Source: Modestobacter italicus (lineage in GTDB: Bacteria; Actinomycetota; Actinomycetes; Mycobacteriales; Geodermatophilaceae). Taken from it: a DNA stretch of 64,000 bases. This document shows, one piece after another, positions 8,420 to 16,361 of the stretch. Where the stretch lies: contig NZ_JABGCJ010000007.1 in the NCBI RefSeq assembly GCF_019799965.1, forward strand, positions 124,001-188,000. Direction: 5' to 3'. Positions within the stretch are counted from its first letter, which is position 1. Each line of letters begins with the position of its first letter. The position numbers and the translations under genes were made by a program. The notes under the pieces are model-generated. The model did not search any database. It was not told where the DNA came from and saw only the letters and a program-made list of their open reading frames with translations.

Positions 8420-8426
8420 CCGACGC

Positions 8427-9704
8427 TCAGCCGGCCGGCGCCGTCGTCAGGAGCTGCCGCAACTCGTGCAGCACCAGGGTCGTCGTCCGCTCCCGGACGG
8501 CGTCCCGGCCCCCGCGCAGCCGGTGCGCGGCCGTGCTGGTGCCGACCGGCGCGGCGACGGCCAGGTGCAGGGTGCCCACCGGCTTGGCCGCGGTGCCCCC
8601 GCCCGGCCCGGCGATGCCGCTGACGCCGATGCCCAGGTCGGCGCCGAACCGCCGCCGGGCGCCCTCGGCGAGCGCCGCCGCCCCAGCCGCGCTGACCGCG
8701 CCGTGCTCGGTGAGCACCGCGGCCGGCACGTCCAGCAGCTGTTCCTTCGCCTCGTTCGCGTAGGCGACCACCCCGCCGAGCACCCGCCGCGACGAGCCCG
8801 CCGCCCGGGTGAGCCGGGCGGTGACCAGCCCGCCGGTGTCCGCCTCGCCCACCGCGACCGTCCAGCCGCGCTCGTCCAGCAGGCCGGCCACCAGCTCGTC
8901 GACCGTGGGGCCCTCGCTGAACAGCGTGGTCGCGAAGTCGGCTCGCACCGCTGTCACCAGCCGGCCGTACGCCTCCGCCGCGCTCGGGGCGTACCGGGTG
9001 ACGATCTCCAGCTCGCCGTCCCGCAGGCAGGTGGTGACCTCCAGGCCAGCCAGCTGGTCCTCGACCCGGCGCAGCGTGGCGGCCAGCTCGGACTCCGGCG
9101 TGCCCCACAGCCGCAGCGTCGACTGGCGCAGCTCGGTGGCCCCCGCCAGCGCCCGGCGCACCGGCTCGGCCGCCACCGCCGCCGGCCACATGCCCTGCAG
9201 CTCCGACGGCGGCCCGGGCAGCACCAGCACCGGCGGGCCGGACCGGCCGCCGGCCACCGGGACGACCAGCCCCGGCGCCGTCCCGACCGGCTCGAGCACG
9301 GTCGCGCCGGCCGGCACCAGGGCCTGCTTCGCGATGCCGGCCGCGGCCGCCTCCGGTGGCGTGTCCCACCCCCGCATCGCGGTCAGCCGCTCGACGACGG
9401 CGGCGATCCGCCGCTCCAGCTCCGGGTCGAGCTCGGAGGGCCGGCCCTGGAACCCGCCCACCACCGCGGCGGTCAGGTCGTCGGCGGTCGGGCCGAGCCC
9501 GCCGGTGGTGATCAGCAGGTCGACGCCGCTGCCGGCGAGGAAGGCGAGGGCGGCCCGCAGGTCGTCGGGGCGGTCACCGACCACGACGACCGAGCCGACG
9601 TCCACGCCCATCGTCCGGAGGGCCTCGGCCAGCCAAGGGCCGTTCCGGTCGGCCACCCGACCGGTGAGCACCTCGGTGCCGGTGACCACGATCCCCGCGC
9701 GCAC
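8427..9704 (-). CDS. cinA: CinA-family protein with altered PncC active-site motif
   Basis: A 425-residue two-domain CinA protein. Residues 1-170 are the MoCF-like pyrophosphatase domain (VTGTEVLTGRVAD, TTGGLGPTADDLT, LPGPPSELQGMW). Residues 265-425 are the PncC nicotinamide-nucleotide amidase domain (GVVAYANEAKEQLL, GVSGIAGPGGGTAAKPVGTLH, GRDAVRERT). The family ESCTGG motif, whose serine is thought to be catalytic, is EADTGG here (residues 287-292), so amidase activity may be lost or altered. The GTG at 9704 gives the normal family start MRAGIVVTGTE; GTG 9710 is an alternative. CinA works in pyridine nucleotide salvage. Confidence 0.88.
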   Translation of the reverse strand: MRAGIVVTGTEVLTGRVADRNGPWLAEALRTMGVDVGSVVVVGDRPDDLRAALAFLAGSGVDLLITTGGLGPTADDLTAAVVGGFQGRPSELDPELERRIAAVVERLTAMRGWDTPPEAAAAGIAKQALVPAGATVLEPVGTAPGLVVPVAGGRSGPPVLVLPGPPSELQGMWPAAVAAEPVRRALAGATELRQSTLRLWGTPESELAATLRRVEDQLAGLEVTTCLRDGELEIVTRYAPSAAEAYGRLVTAVRADFATTLFSEGPTVDELVAGLLDERGWTVAVGEADTGGLVTARLTRAAGSSRRVLGGVVAYANEAKEQLLDVPAAVLTEHGAVSAAGAAALAEGARRRFGADLGIGVSGIAGPGGGTAAKPVGTLHLAVAAPVGTSTAAHRLRGGRDAVRERTTTLVLHELRQLLTTAPAG

Positions 9705-9833
9705 TGCCACGGCCCCGACCCTAGGCGGCGACCGCCGCGACGGCGCGGGACGGCGACCCGGCCGGTGCCCCGCCGCTACCGTGTCCAAGGCCCTGCCCAC
9801 CGTCCGCCCACGGACGCACCCCGGCCGCCGACG

Positions 9834-9896
9834 CCGTCGGCCACCTGCACCACCCCGTCGGCCACCTGCACCACCCCGTCGGCCACCTGCACCAGG
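9834..9896 (+). repeat. Three tandem 21-base repeats upstream of a membrane-protein gene
   Basis: Three head-to-tail units at 9834-9854, 9855-9875 and 9876-9896, each starting CCGTCGGCCACCTGCACC. The first two are identical and the third differs only in its last two bases, where it runs into the ribosome binding site AGGAGGA of the next gene. The array lies in the leader of the gene at 9904. It could be an operator array or slippage product. Confidence 0.85.
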
Positions 9897-9903
9897 AGGA
9901 CCC

Positions 9904-10968
9904 GTGAGCCAGCCGCACCCGCCGATCCCCGAGCCGCAGCCGCACCGCGAGCCGAGCGCGGACGGCGACGACGCCGCCGGGACGGGCACCGGCAGCACCG
10001 CGGCGTCGCAGGCGGAGGACCCGCGCACCCAGTCGATCCTGCTCCCGCCCAGCCAGCGCTCCGAGGCGCAGCCCGAATCGGAGGAGGCCGGGCCGCAGCC
10101 GGGTCAGGGACCCCACGACGAGGCACGACCCGGCGACTGGCAGCCCGGCGAGTGGCAGCAGAGCGCCACAGCACCCGTGCCGGGACTGGCGGGGACGCCG
10201 GGCCCCGACGAGCCGGTCGCCACCGGGCACCCGGCCACCGGGCCGATCGCCGCCCAGAGCGCCCCGACCCAGACCGCCCCGGCACACGGTGCCCAGACCT
10301 CCGGCGCATGGACCCCCAGCGCATGGACCCCCAGCGCCCCGACCCCGTCCGACCAGCCCTCGGCCGACCGCCCCTCGGCACCCGAGCAGCCCGGACCAGC
10401 CCCGGACACGGCTCCGACCGGGCCCTACCAGCCGTACCAGCCCTCCTACGACACCAGCCGGATGACCGGACCGGTCGACCTCGGCGCCGACGTGGCCGGC
10501 GACCCCACCATCGCCGAGCCGCCACCGGCGACCCCCGGGCCGGCGACCGCGACCGGACTGCCGCCCGCCGCCCCGGCCAACGGTGGGCGCCGGTCGGCGC
10601 TGTCCGCCGTGCGGGACCGCCCCCTGCTGATCGGCGCCGGGCTGGTCGGGCTGGCCCTGGTGCTGCTGCAGCTCGGCCTGGTGCTGGACTTCGGCAACCA
10701 GTCGCTGTGGGAGGTCGTGCCGACCTGGTCGACGTTCGCCACCGTCGGCGTCGTGCTGCTGCTGGTCCCCTTCCTCGCGCCGCTGGTCGGCCAGGCGCTC
10801 TCGGCGCGGACGGCATGGCGGGTGGCCGCCGGCGGTCTGACCGCCCTCGCCGCCACCTGGGTGCTGGTCGCCCTGCCCCTGGCCGCCAGCGACCGCGGCT
10901 TCTGGCTGACTGCCGCCCTCGGCGCCGGGGCGGCCGCGCTGTGGCTGTCCCCGGGCCGGGGCGAGTGA
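9904..10968 (+). CDS. Proline-rich membrane protein, function unknown
   Basis: A 354-residue protein. The first 230 residues are disordered, rich in Pro, Gln, Ala, Thr and Ser, with short repeats such as GAWTPSAWTPSAPTPS and PYQPYQP. The last 120 residues hold about four hydrophobic helices (LLIGAGLVGLALVLLQLGLVL, VGVVLLLVPFLAPLV, GLTALAATWVLVALPLA, WLTAALGAGAAALWL). A GTG start at 9904 follows AGGAGGACCC. It overlaps the next gene by 4 bases (GTGA). No family recognised; the disordered tail is probably cytoplasmic. Confidence 0.7.
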   Translation: MSQPHPPIPEPQPHREPSADGDDAAGTGTGSTAASQAEDPRTQSILLPPSQRSEAQPESEEAGPQPGQGPHDEARPGDWQPGEWQQSATAPVPGLAGTPGPDEPVATGHPATGPIAAQSAPTQTAPAHGAQTSGAWTPSAWTPSAPTPSDQPSADRPSAPEQPGPAPDTAPTGPYQPYQPSYDTSRMTGPVDLGADVAGDPTIAEPPPATPGPATATGLPPAAPANGGRRSALSAVRDRPLLIGAGLVGLALVLLQLGLVLDFGNQSLWEVVPTWSTFATVGVVLLLVPFLAPLVGQALSARTAWRVAAGGLTALAATWVLVALPLAASDRGFWLTAALGAGAAALWLSPGRGE

Positions 10969-11288
10969 GCCGCGGCGGGGGCTGGCTGCTCGCCGCGTCG
11001 GTCTGCGCCGCGGGTGCCCTGGGGCTGTCCTGGTCCGGTCAGCTGGCCGGGGCCGCCCACCCGGCCCGGGTGCTCGTCGTCGCCGCGGTGCTGCTCACGG
11101 TGGTCGGGTGGCAGCGCGGTCGCGACCAGCTGCTGACCGCCGCCCTGGCGGCCGCCGGGGTCGGGGTCCTGCTCGGCGGCCTGGACGCCTCTCCCGGCCG
11201 GCTCGCCCTGGGCGCCGCGGCCGCCTGCCTGGTGCTGGCCGGCCGGGCCGCCGGTCGGCGCGTCCTGCCCCGGCGGACGGCCGCCTGA
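10965..11288 (+). CDS. Small Ala/Leu-rich membrane protein
   Basis: 107 residues with about four short hydrophobic segments (WLLAASVCAAGALGLSW, VLVVAAVLLTVVGW, LLTAALAAAGVGVLLGGL, LALGAAAACLVLAGRAA). Its GTG overlaps the stop of the upstream membrane-protein gene, so the two are coupled and probably act together. No domain is recognised. It converges on the phosphatase gene at 11299. Confidence 0.6.
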   Translation: MSRGGGWLLAASVCAAGALGLSWSGQLAGAAHPARVLVVAAVLLTVVGWQRGRDQLLTAALAAAGVGVLLGGLDASPGRLALGAAAACLVLAGRAAGRRVLPRRTAA

Positions 11289-11298
11289 CGCAGGCCGC

Positions 11299-13218
11299 TC
11301 AGCGGCGCCCACCCCGGGCGGTGTGCGCCGGCGGCAGCCGCTCCGGCCCGGCCTCGGGCGGACGTGGCCGGTCCGCGGGGTGGGCCCGGACCGCCAGCAG
11401 CGCCACGTCGTCCTCGACCGACCCGGCCAGCTCGGCCAGCAGCCGGTCGCACAGTTCGTCCAGCGGCCGCCCGCCCCAGGCGCCGACCACCTCCACCAGC
11501 CAGGCGGTGCCCTCGTCCAGCGTCGACCCCCGGCGCTCGACCAGACCGTCGGTGTAGAGCAGCACCGTCGCGCCCGGCTCCAGCAGCAGCGAGTGGTCGG
11601 TGCGCTCCACCGCCGGATCCAGCCCCAGCAGCAGGTCCGGGTCCCGCTCCAGGACGAGGACGGCACCGTCGGGGTCGATCAGCAACGGGGGCGGGTGGCC
11701 GGCGTTGCTCCAGCGCAGCAGCCGCCGCCCCGCCGCGGCCTCGGCCGGCCCCTGCTCGATGGTCGCCAGGACGGCGGTGGCCAGGGTGTCGACCGCCAGG
11801 TCCTGCATCGCCCGGTCCAGCGCGCCGAGGACCGAGGCCGGCGACCCGAGCATGCTGTGCGCCACCCCACGGAGCACGTTGCGCACCTGGGCCATCGCCG
11901 CGGCGGCGTGCCGGTCGTGGCCGGTGACGTCACCGATCACCAGCGTGGTGCGGCCGTCGCCGAGCAGGAAGGCGTCGTACCAGTCCCCGCCCACCTGGGC
12001 GAGCGAGGCGGCCGGCAGGTAGCGGACGGCGACCTCCAGGTGGTCGGGCTGGGCCGGCTCGGTCAGCAGGCTGCGCTGCAGCGCCTCGGCCATGCCCTGC
12101 ACCACCGCGTGCTGGGCCCGTTCGGCGTCCCGGGCGCGGATGCGCTCCAGGGCCTGGGCGCACTGGGCGGCCAGGGCGAGGAGCAGCTGCACCTCGCCCT
12201 CGTCCAGCGTGCGGGGCCGGTCCCAGGCCACGCTCAGCGAGCCGATCCGCCGTCCGCCGCTCTCCAGCGGGACAGCCGCCCACGCCTGCGCCACGGTGTC
12301 GGTCATCAGCGCGGCCAGCTCCGGCGAGAAGGCGACGCTGGCCGCCGGGTCCGGGAGCAGCACCCGCTCCCCGGTGCGGGCGGCCACGCAGCCGGGGTAC
12401 CCGGCGTCCAGCCTCAGCAGCGTGTCGACGCCGGCGTCGGCGGGCCCGAGGTCCTGGGTCAGCACGATCCGCAGCCCGTTGTCGCCCTCGCAGACGGCCA
12501 CCGCGCCGCCGTAGGCCCCCAGGGCGACCAGGCCGCGGTCGGTGACCACCCGGGCGAGCTCGTCCAGGGTGTCGGCCTGCCCGAGGGCGAGCGCCACGTC
12601 GGAGAGCGCGGCCAGCCGGTTCGCGATGTCGGCTTCCGCCTCGCGGGCCGCGTGCAGCTCCGCGCCGCGGGCGAACAGGTCGGCCTCCACCTGCAGGACC
12701 CGGCGCTGCCACTTCTTGCCCTGCGCGCTGGGGTGCGCATCGATCGCCTGTTCGCGCACGTAGTCGGTGATGTCCTCGGCCCGCTGCAGGAGGTGGCAGC
12801 AGCGCCCGTCCTCGTCCAGCACCGGGACGCTGATCAGGCTCCAGAACCGCTTGCGGAAGCCGCCGGCACCGTCGGGGACGTCGTACTCCTGCACCGGCAT
12901 CGTCTGCGCGCGGCCGGTGTCCCGGGCCCGCTGCAGGGAGGCCCGGATCTTCCCCGCCCCGCCGTCGGCGTCCACGCTGTTCGGGTTGCCCGGGAAGGCG
13001 TCGAACAGCGGGCGGCCGACCAGCTCGGCCAGCGTCCGCCCGGTGACGGCCAGGTAGGCCGGGTTCGCGTCGACGATGACGAGGTCGGGGGTGAGCACCA
13101 GGTACGGGGTGGGCATCGCGGCGAAGACCGCCGCGTGGTCGGGCAACTGGTGCCCCGTGGCCTCGGCGGGAACGGGCGGCGGCGTCCCGCTGGGTGAGCT
13201 CTCCCCCACTGCGTCCAC
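11299..13218 (-). CDS. PAS-GAF-SpoIIE serine phosphatase
   Basis: A 639-residue cytoplasmic sensor phosphatase. A PAS domain (about 30-150; YLVLTPDLVIVDANPAYLAVTGR, then a PAC-like ending AEDITDYVREQ), a linker helix, a GAF domain (about 195-365) and a PP2C/SpoIIE domain (about 385-610) with QVGGDWYDAFLL, VIGDVTGHD, LLYTDGLVERR and DDVALLAV. Such proteins dephosphorylate STAS antagonists in response to a signal, so the STAS/RsbW pair at 2909-3888 is a possible client. The GTG start at 13218 follows GAGGTGTC. A receptor kinase gene lies directly upstream on the same strand, 94 bases away. Confidence 0.88.
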   Translation of the reverse strand: MDAVGESSPSGTPPPVPAEATGHQLPDHAAVFAAMPTPYLVLTPDLVIVDANPAYLAVTGRTLAELVGRPLFDAFPGNPNSVDADGGAGKIRASLQRARDTGRAQTMPVQEYDVPDGAGGFRKRFWSLISVPVLDEDGRCCHLLQRAEDITDYVREQAIDAHPSAQGKKWQRRVLQVEADLFARGAELHAAREAEADIANRLAALSDVALALGQADTLDELARVVTDRGLVALGAYGGAVAVCEGDNGLRIVLTQDLGPADAGVDTLLRLDAGYPGCVAARTGERVLLPDPAASVAFSPELAALMTDTVAQAWAAVPLESGGRRIGSLSVAWDRPRTLDEGEVQLLLALAAQCAQALERIRARDAERAQHAVVQGMAEALQRSLLTEPAQPDHLEVAVRYLPAASLAQVGGDWYDAFLLGDGRTTLVIGDVTGHDRHAAAAMAQVRNVLRGVAHSMLGSPASVLGALDRAMQDLAVDTLATAVLATIEQGPAEAAAGRRLLRWSNAGHPPPLLIDPDGAVLVLERDPDLLLGLDPAVERTDHSLLLEPGATVLLYTDGLVERRGSTLDEGTAWLVEVVGAWGGRPLDELCDRLLAELAGSVEDDVALLAVRAHPADRPRPPEAGPERLPPAHTARGGRR

Positions 13219-13312
13219 GACACCTCGCGCCGTCCACGGTCCCGCTGCGACGGTGCAGCCGGACTGGTCGGCCGGACCCTACCGGGGCGGGGCCGCCGCC
13301 GGTCGGTTCGGG

Positions 13313-15052
13313 TCAGCCGTCGTCGCTGCCACCACCGTTGCCGTTGCCGGCACCGTTGCCCGCGCCGTTCCCGGCACCGTTGCCCGCGCCGTTCCCGTTG
13401 CCCGTGCCGTTCCCGTTGCCCGTGCCGTTCCCGTTGCCCGTGCCGTCGCCGGTCCCGGAGCCATCGCCGGTGTCCCCGTCGTCGGTCTCGCCGTCGTCGC
13501 CGCCCTCGTCCTCGCCCCCCGAGCCGTCTCCGGCCGGGGGCGAGGTGACCTCGTCGTCCGTGCCGTCGGTCGGGGTCCGGGGGGTGGTCGGTCCACCGCT
13601 GGGGGACGCGCTCGGCTCCGGGACCGGGGTCGGCCTGGGGGCAGGGCTCGCGGCCGTCTCCGGCGCGGAGGTGTCCGCCGGGGCCTGGACGACGGCCACG
13701 GTCGCGCCGTCGCTCTCCTCCGGGCTGGGCGTCGCGCTGTCCCTGGGTGCCACGGCGTAACTGAGCAGCACGGTCTTCCCGGCCTGCAGCCGCACCGACA
13801 GCGGGGCCACGTCGACCACGGTGTCCGGCGCCGCCGCGTCGGTGGTCACCGGCTGCACCTCGACGAGCAGGCCCATCGCCTCGAGCTGGGCGCGGACCGC
13901 GCCGACCGGGCGCCCCAGGTAGTCGTCGGCGTCGAGCACCAGGGAGTCCGGTGTGGCGGTGGCCGTTCCCGGCACCTCGACCGCAGCGGCGGTCGGCGTC
14001 GTACCGGTCGGGGCGAGGGCCTGGAGCACCCCGGCGGCGATGCCGGCGCCCGCCAGCAGCGCCACCAGGGGGACCAGCACCCGACCCACCGGCCGGCTCC
14101 GCCCGACGGCGGACGTGCCCGGGTCGGTCGCCGGGCCACCCTCGGTGTAGGCGGCCGGCGCGGGGAGCAGCCAGAAGCTCTGCGTGTCGGTGCGCTGGAC
14201 CGGGGGAAGCTGCCGGCCGGCGAGCACCTCGTCGATCGCCTCCACCATCGCGGCACCGTCCGGGTAGCGCTGGGCCGGGTCCTTGACCAGGGCGCGCTCG
14301 ATCAGGGTGCGCACCGCGACGGGCAGGCTCTCGGGGAGCGGCTCGGGCTGGTCGCGGAGGTGGCGCAGGGCGATGGCCACCGAGTTGTCGCCGTCGAAGG
14401 CGCGGTGCCCGGTCAGGCACTCGTAACCGACCATGCCCAGGGCGTAGACGTCGCTGGCGGGGGTCGCGTGCGCGCCGGCCGCCTGCTCCGGGGAGAGGTA
14501 GGAGGCGGTGCCCACGACCTGGCCGGTCTGGGTCAGCGGCACGCTCCCCGCCGACCAGGCGATGCCGAAGTCAGTGATCTTGACGGTGCCGTCGTTCCGG
14601 ACCAGCACGTTGCCGGGCTTGACGTCCCGGTGCACCACGCCGGCGTGGTGCGCGGCGGCCAGCGCCGAGGCGGTCTGCCGCAGGACGTCGAGCGTCTCGT
14701 CGGCGGTGAGCGCCTCGCCCCGGGCCAGGACGGCGGACAGCGACTCGCCCTCGACCAGCTCCATGACCAGGTAGGCCAGGTGCTCGCCGGAGCCGTCGAT
14801 CGCCGGCTCCTCGCCGTAGTCGTAGACGGCAGCGATGTTCGGGTGGCTCAGCGCGGCGGCGTGCTGGGCCTCGGCGCGGAAGCGGGCCAGGAACAGCTCG
14901 TCCCCGGTGTACTCACTGCGCAGCACCTTCACCGCGACGGGACGGCCGAGCAGGTGGTCCTCCGCGCGCCAGACCTGACCCATCCCGCCGGCGGCCAGCA
15001 GGGTCAGCAGCTCGTAGCGGTTCCCGAGGCTCCTCCTCGTGGGCTCCACCAC
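13313..15052 (-). CDS. PASTA-type Ser/Thr receptor kinase, PknA-like paralogue
   Basis: A 579-residue kinase. The kinase domain (about 10-270) has AAGGMGQVWRAED, the Lys in VAVKVLRSEYT, VVHRDVKPGNVLV, ITDFGIAW and YLSPEQAAG. A helix at about 322-343 crosses the membrane; outside lie one PASTA-like module (YLGRPVGAVRAQLEAMGL) and a Pro/Ser/Asp linker ending in a Gly-Asn repeat tail. The kinase domain is strikingly like PknA at 50751-52460, suggesting duplication. GTG 15052 follows GAGGGGAC; GTG 15049 is an alternative, and upstream readings add unlikely sequence. It is followed by a PP2C phosphatase gene, echoing the PknA/PstP pairing. Confidence 0.88.
   Translation of the reverse strand: MVEPTRRSLGNRYELLTLLAAGGMGQVWRAEDHLLGRPVAVKVLRSEYTGDELFLARFRAEAQHAAALSHPNIAAVYDYGEEPAIDGSGEHLAYLVMELVEGESLSAVLARGEALTADETLDVLRQTASALAAAHHAGVVHRDVKPGNVLVRNDGTVKITDFGIAWSAGSVPLTQTGQVVGTASYLSPEQAAGAHATPASDVYALGMVGYECLTGHRAFDGDNSVAIALRHLRDQPEPLPESLPVAVRTLIERALVKDPAQRYPDGAAMVEAIDEVLAGRQLPPVQRTDTQSFWLLPAPAAYTEGGPATDPGTSAVGRSRPVGRVLVPLVALLAGAGIAAGVLQALAPTGTTPTAAAVEVPGTATATPDSLVLDADDYLGRPVGAVRAQLEAMGLLVEVQPVTTDAAAPDTVVDVAPLSVRLQAGKTVLLSYAVAPRDSATPSPEESDGATVAVVQAPADTSAPETAASPAPRPTPVPEPSASPSGGPTTPRTPTDGTDDEVTSPPAGDGSGGEDEGGDDGETDDGDTGDGSGTGDGTGNGNGTGNGNGTGNGNGAGNGAGNGAGNGAGNGNGGGSDDG
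13325..13450 (-). repeat. Gly-Asn repeat tail of the receptor kinase
   Basis: Tandem coding repeats specify Gly-Asn-Gly with Thr or Ala inserted, seen on the plus strand as repeated CCGTTCCCGTTGCCCGTG-like units. The repeats are near-identical at DNA level, which suggests recent slippage. They form the extracellular end of the kinase. Confidence 0.8.
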
Positions 15053-15196
15053 TGTGCGCCGTCCCCTCGTCCTGCTCACTCGTCCGCTCGGTGCCCGGCC
15101 AGCCGGCGCTGGGGCCGAGCACACCCGTCGGGGGGATGCCCCCTCCGACCGCTCGTACACATGCGATCCGTCCGGCGGATGCCTGCCGCGCCAACG

Positions 15197-16318
15197 TCAC
15201 AGTGTGACGGACTGTTCCCGGGCCAGCTGTGCCCCGGCCGCGGCGAGCCAGCGAGCCGGCTCGGTCATGGCGCCGGCGACCGACCCGGCCAGGTCGGTGA
15301 GCGACAGCGCCCGGGCGACCGGCAGCTCCTCGGCGGCGTCCACGCGGCCGGCGACGACGGCGACCGGCACACCGGCGGTCCCCGCCCGGTCCACCAGGTC
15401 ACCGACGACCTTGCCGCGCAGTGACTGCGCGTCGAACTGCCCCTCCCCGGTGACCACCAGGCCCGCGTCCCGCAGCGCGTCGTCCAGCCCGGCCGCGGCC
15501 GCCACCGCCCGGGCACCGCTGACGAACTCCGCTCCCCAGCAGGCGGCGAAGCCGTACGCCGTGCCGCCGGCCGCGCCGGCGCCGGGCGCCTCCCGGTCTC
15601 CACCGAGCAGGTCCGCCAGCCGGGCCAGGCCGTCGTCCAGCAGGGCCACGTGGTCGGGCGTGGCGCCCTTCTGCGGGCCGAACTGACCGGCCGCCCCCAG
15701 CGGGCCCAGCAGCGGCGCGGTCACGTCGACCAGGCACTGCACACCGCCGGCCGGTGGCGGGGTGAGTCCACCGAGGTCGACCCGGGCCAGCCGGGCCAGC
15801 GCGCCCCCGCCCGGCGGGAGCTCGGCGCCGTCGGCGTCCAGGAACCGGGCGCCCAGGGCGGCGAGCGCCCCGGTGCCGCCGTCGGTGGTGGCCGAACCGC
15901 CGAGGGTGAGCATCACCCGGTGTACGGCCGGGTCGGCGACGACCGCGGCGAGCAGCTGCCCGAGCCCGCGGGTCGTGGCGCCCAGCGGGTCGGGCCGGCG
16001 CAGCAGCGGCAGGCCCGCCGCCCGGGCCATCTCCACCACCGCGGTGCCGTCGGGCAGCAACAGCCAGGCGGCGTCGACCGGACGCCCGTCCGGACCGGTC
16101 ACGGCGGCGCGGCGCCAGCAGTCCGCCGGCAGGTCGTGCCCCAGCGCCTCCAGCGTCCCCTCGCCGCCGTCGGCGAGCGGCACGGTGACCAGCTCGTCGT
16201 CGGGGCGCTCGCGCCGCCACCCCGCGGCCAGCGCGTCGGCGGCCGCCGTGGCGTCCAGCGTGCCCTTGAACGAGTCGGGGGCGATGACCACCCGCAACGG
16301 CCGTCGGTCGGAGCGCAT
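15197..16318 (-). CDS. Glycerate kinase (GarK/GlxK type)
   Basis: A 373-residue type-2 glycerate kinase, converting glycerate to phosphoglycerate with ATP. Diagnostic blocks are VVIAPDSFKGTLDA at the N-terminus, PLADGGEGTLEAL, LGGSATTDGGTGALAALG, GPQKGATP, and VVTGEGQFDAQSLRGKV near the end. Length fits the family. The ATG at 16318 starts MRSDRRPLRVV. It lies between the receptor kinase and the peroxidase gene on the same strand, with no functional link evident; it probably feeds glyoxylate or serine breakdown into glycolysis. Confidence 0.92.
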   Translation of the reverse strand: MRSDRRPLRVVIAPDSFKGTLDATAAADALAAGWRRERPDDELVTVPLADGGEGTLEALGHDLPADCWRRAAVTGPDGRPVDAAWLLLPDGTAVVEMARAAGLPLLRRPDPLGATTRGLGQLLAAVVADPAVHRVMLTLGGSATTDGGTGALAALGARFLDADGAELPPGGGALARLARVDLGGLTPPPAGGVQCLVDVTAPLLGPLGAAGQFGPQKGATPDHVALLDDGLARLADLLGGDREAPGAGAAGGTAYGFAACWGAEFVSGARAVAAAAGLDDALRDAGLVVTGEGQFDAQSLRGKVVGDLVDRAGTAGVPVAVVAGRVDAAEELPVARALSLTDLAGSVAGAMTEPARWLAAAGAQLAREQSVTL

Positions 16319-16361
16319 GGGGCGACCCTAGGACCCCCGGCGACGACGCGGCCCGCCGTCC

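Noticed and set aside
9834-9896. CRISPR-like array
   Set aside because: Units are directly abutting with no spacers, so it is a plain tandem repeat.
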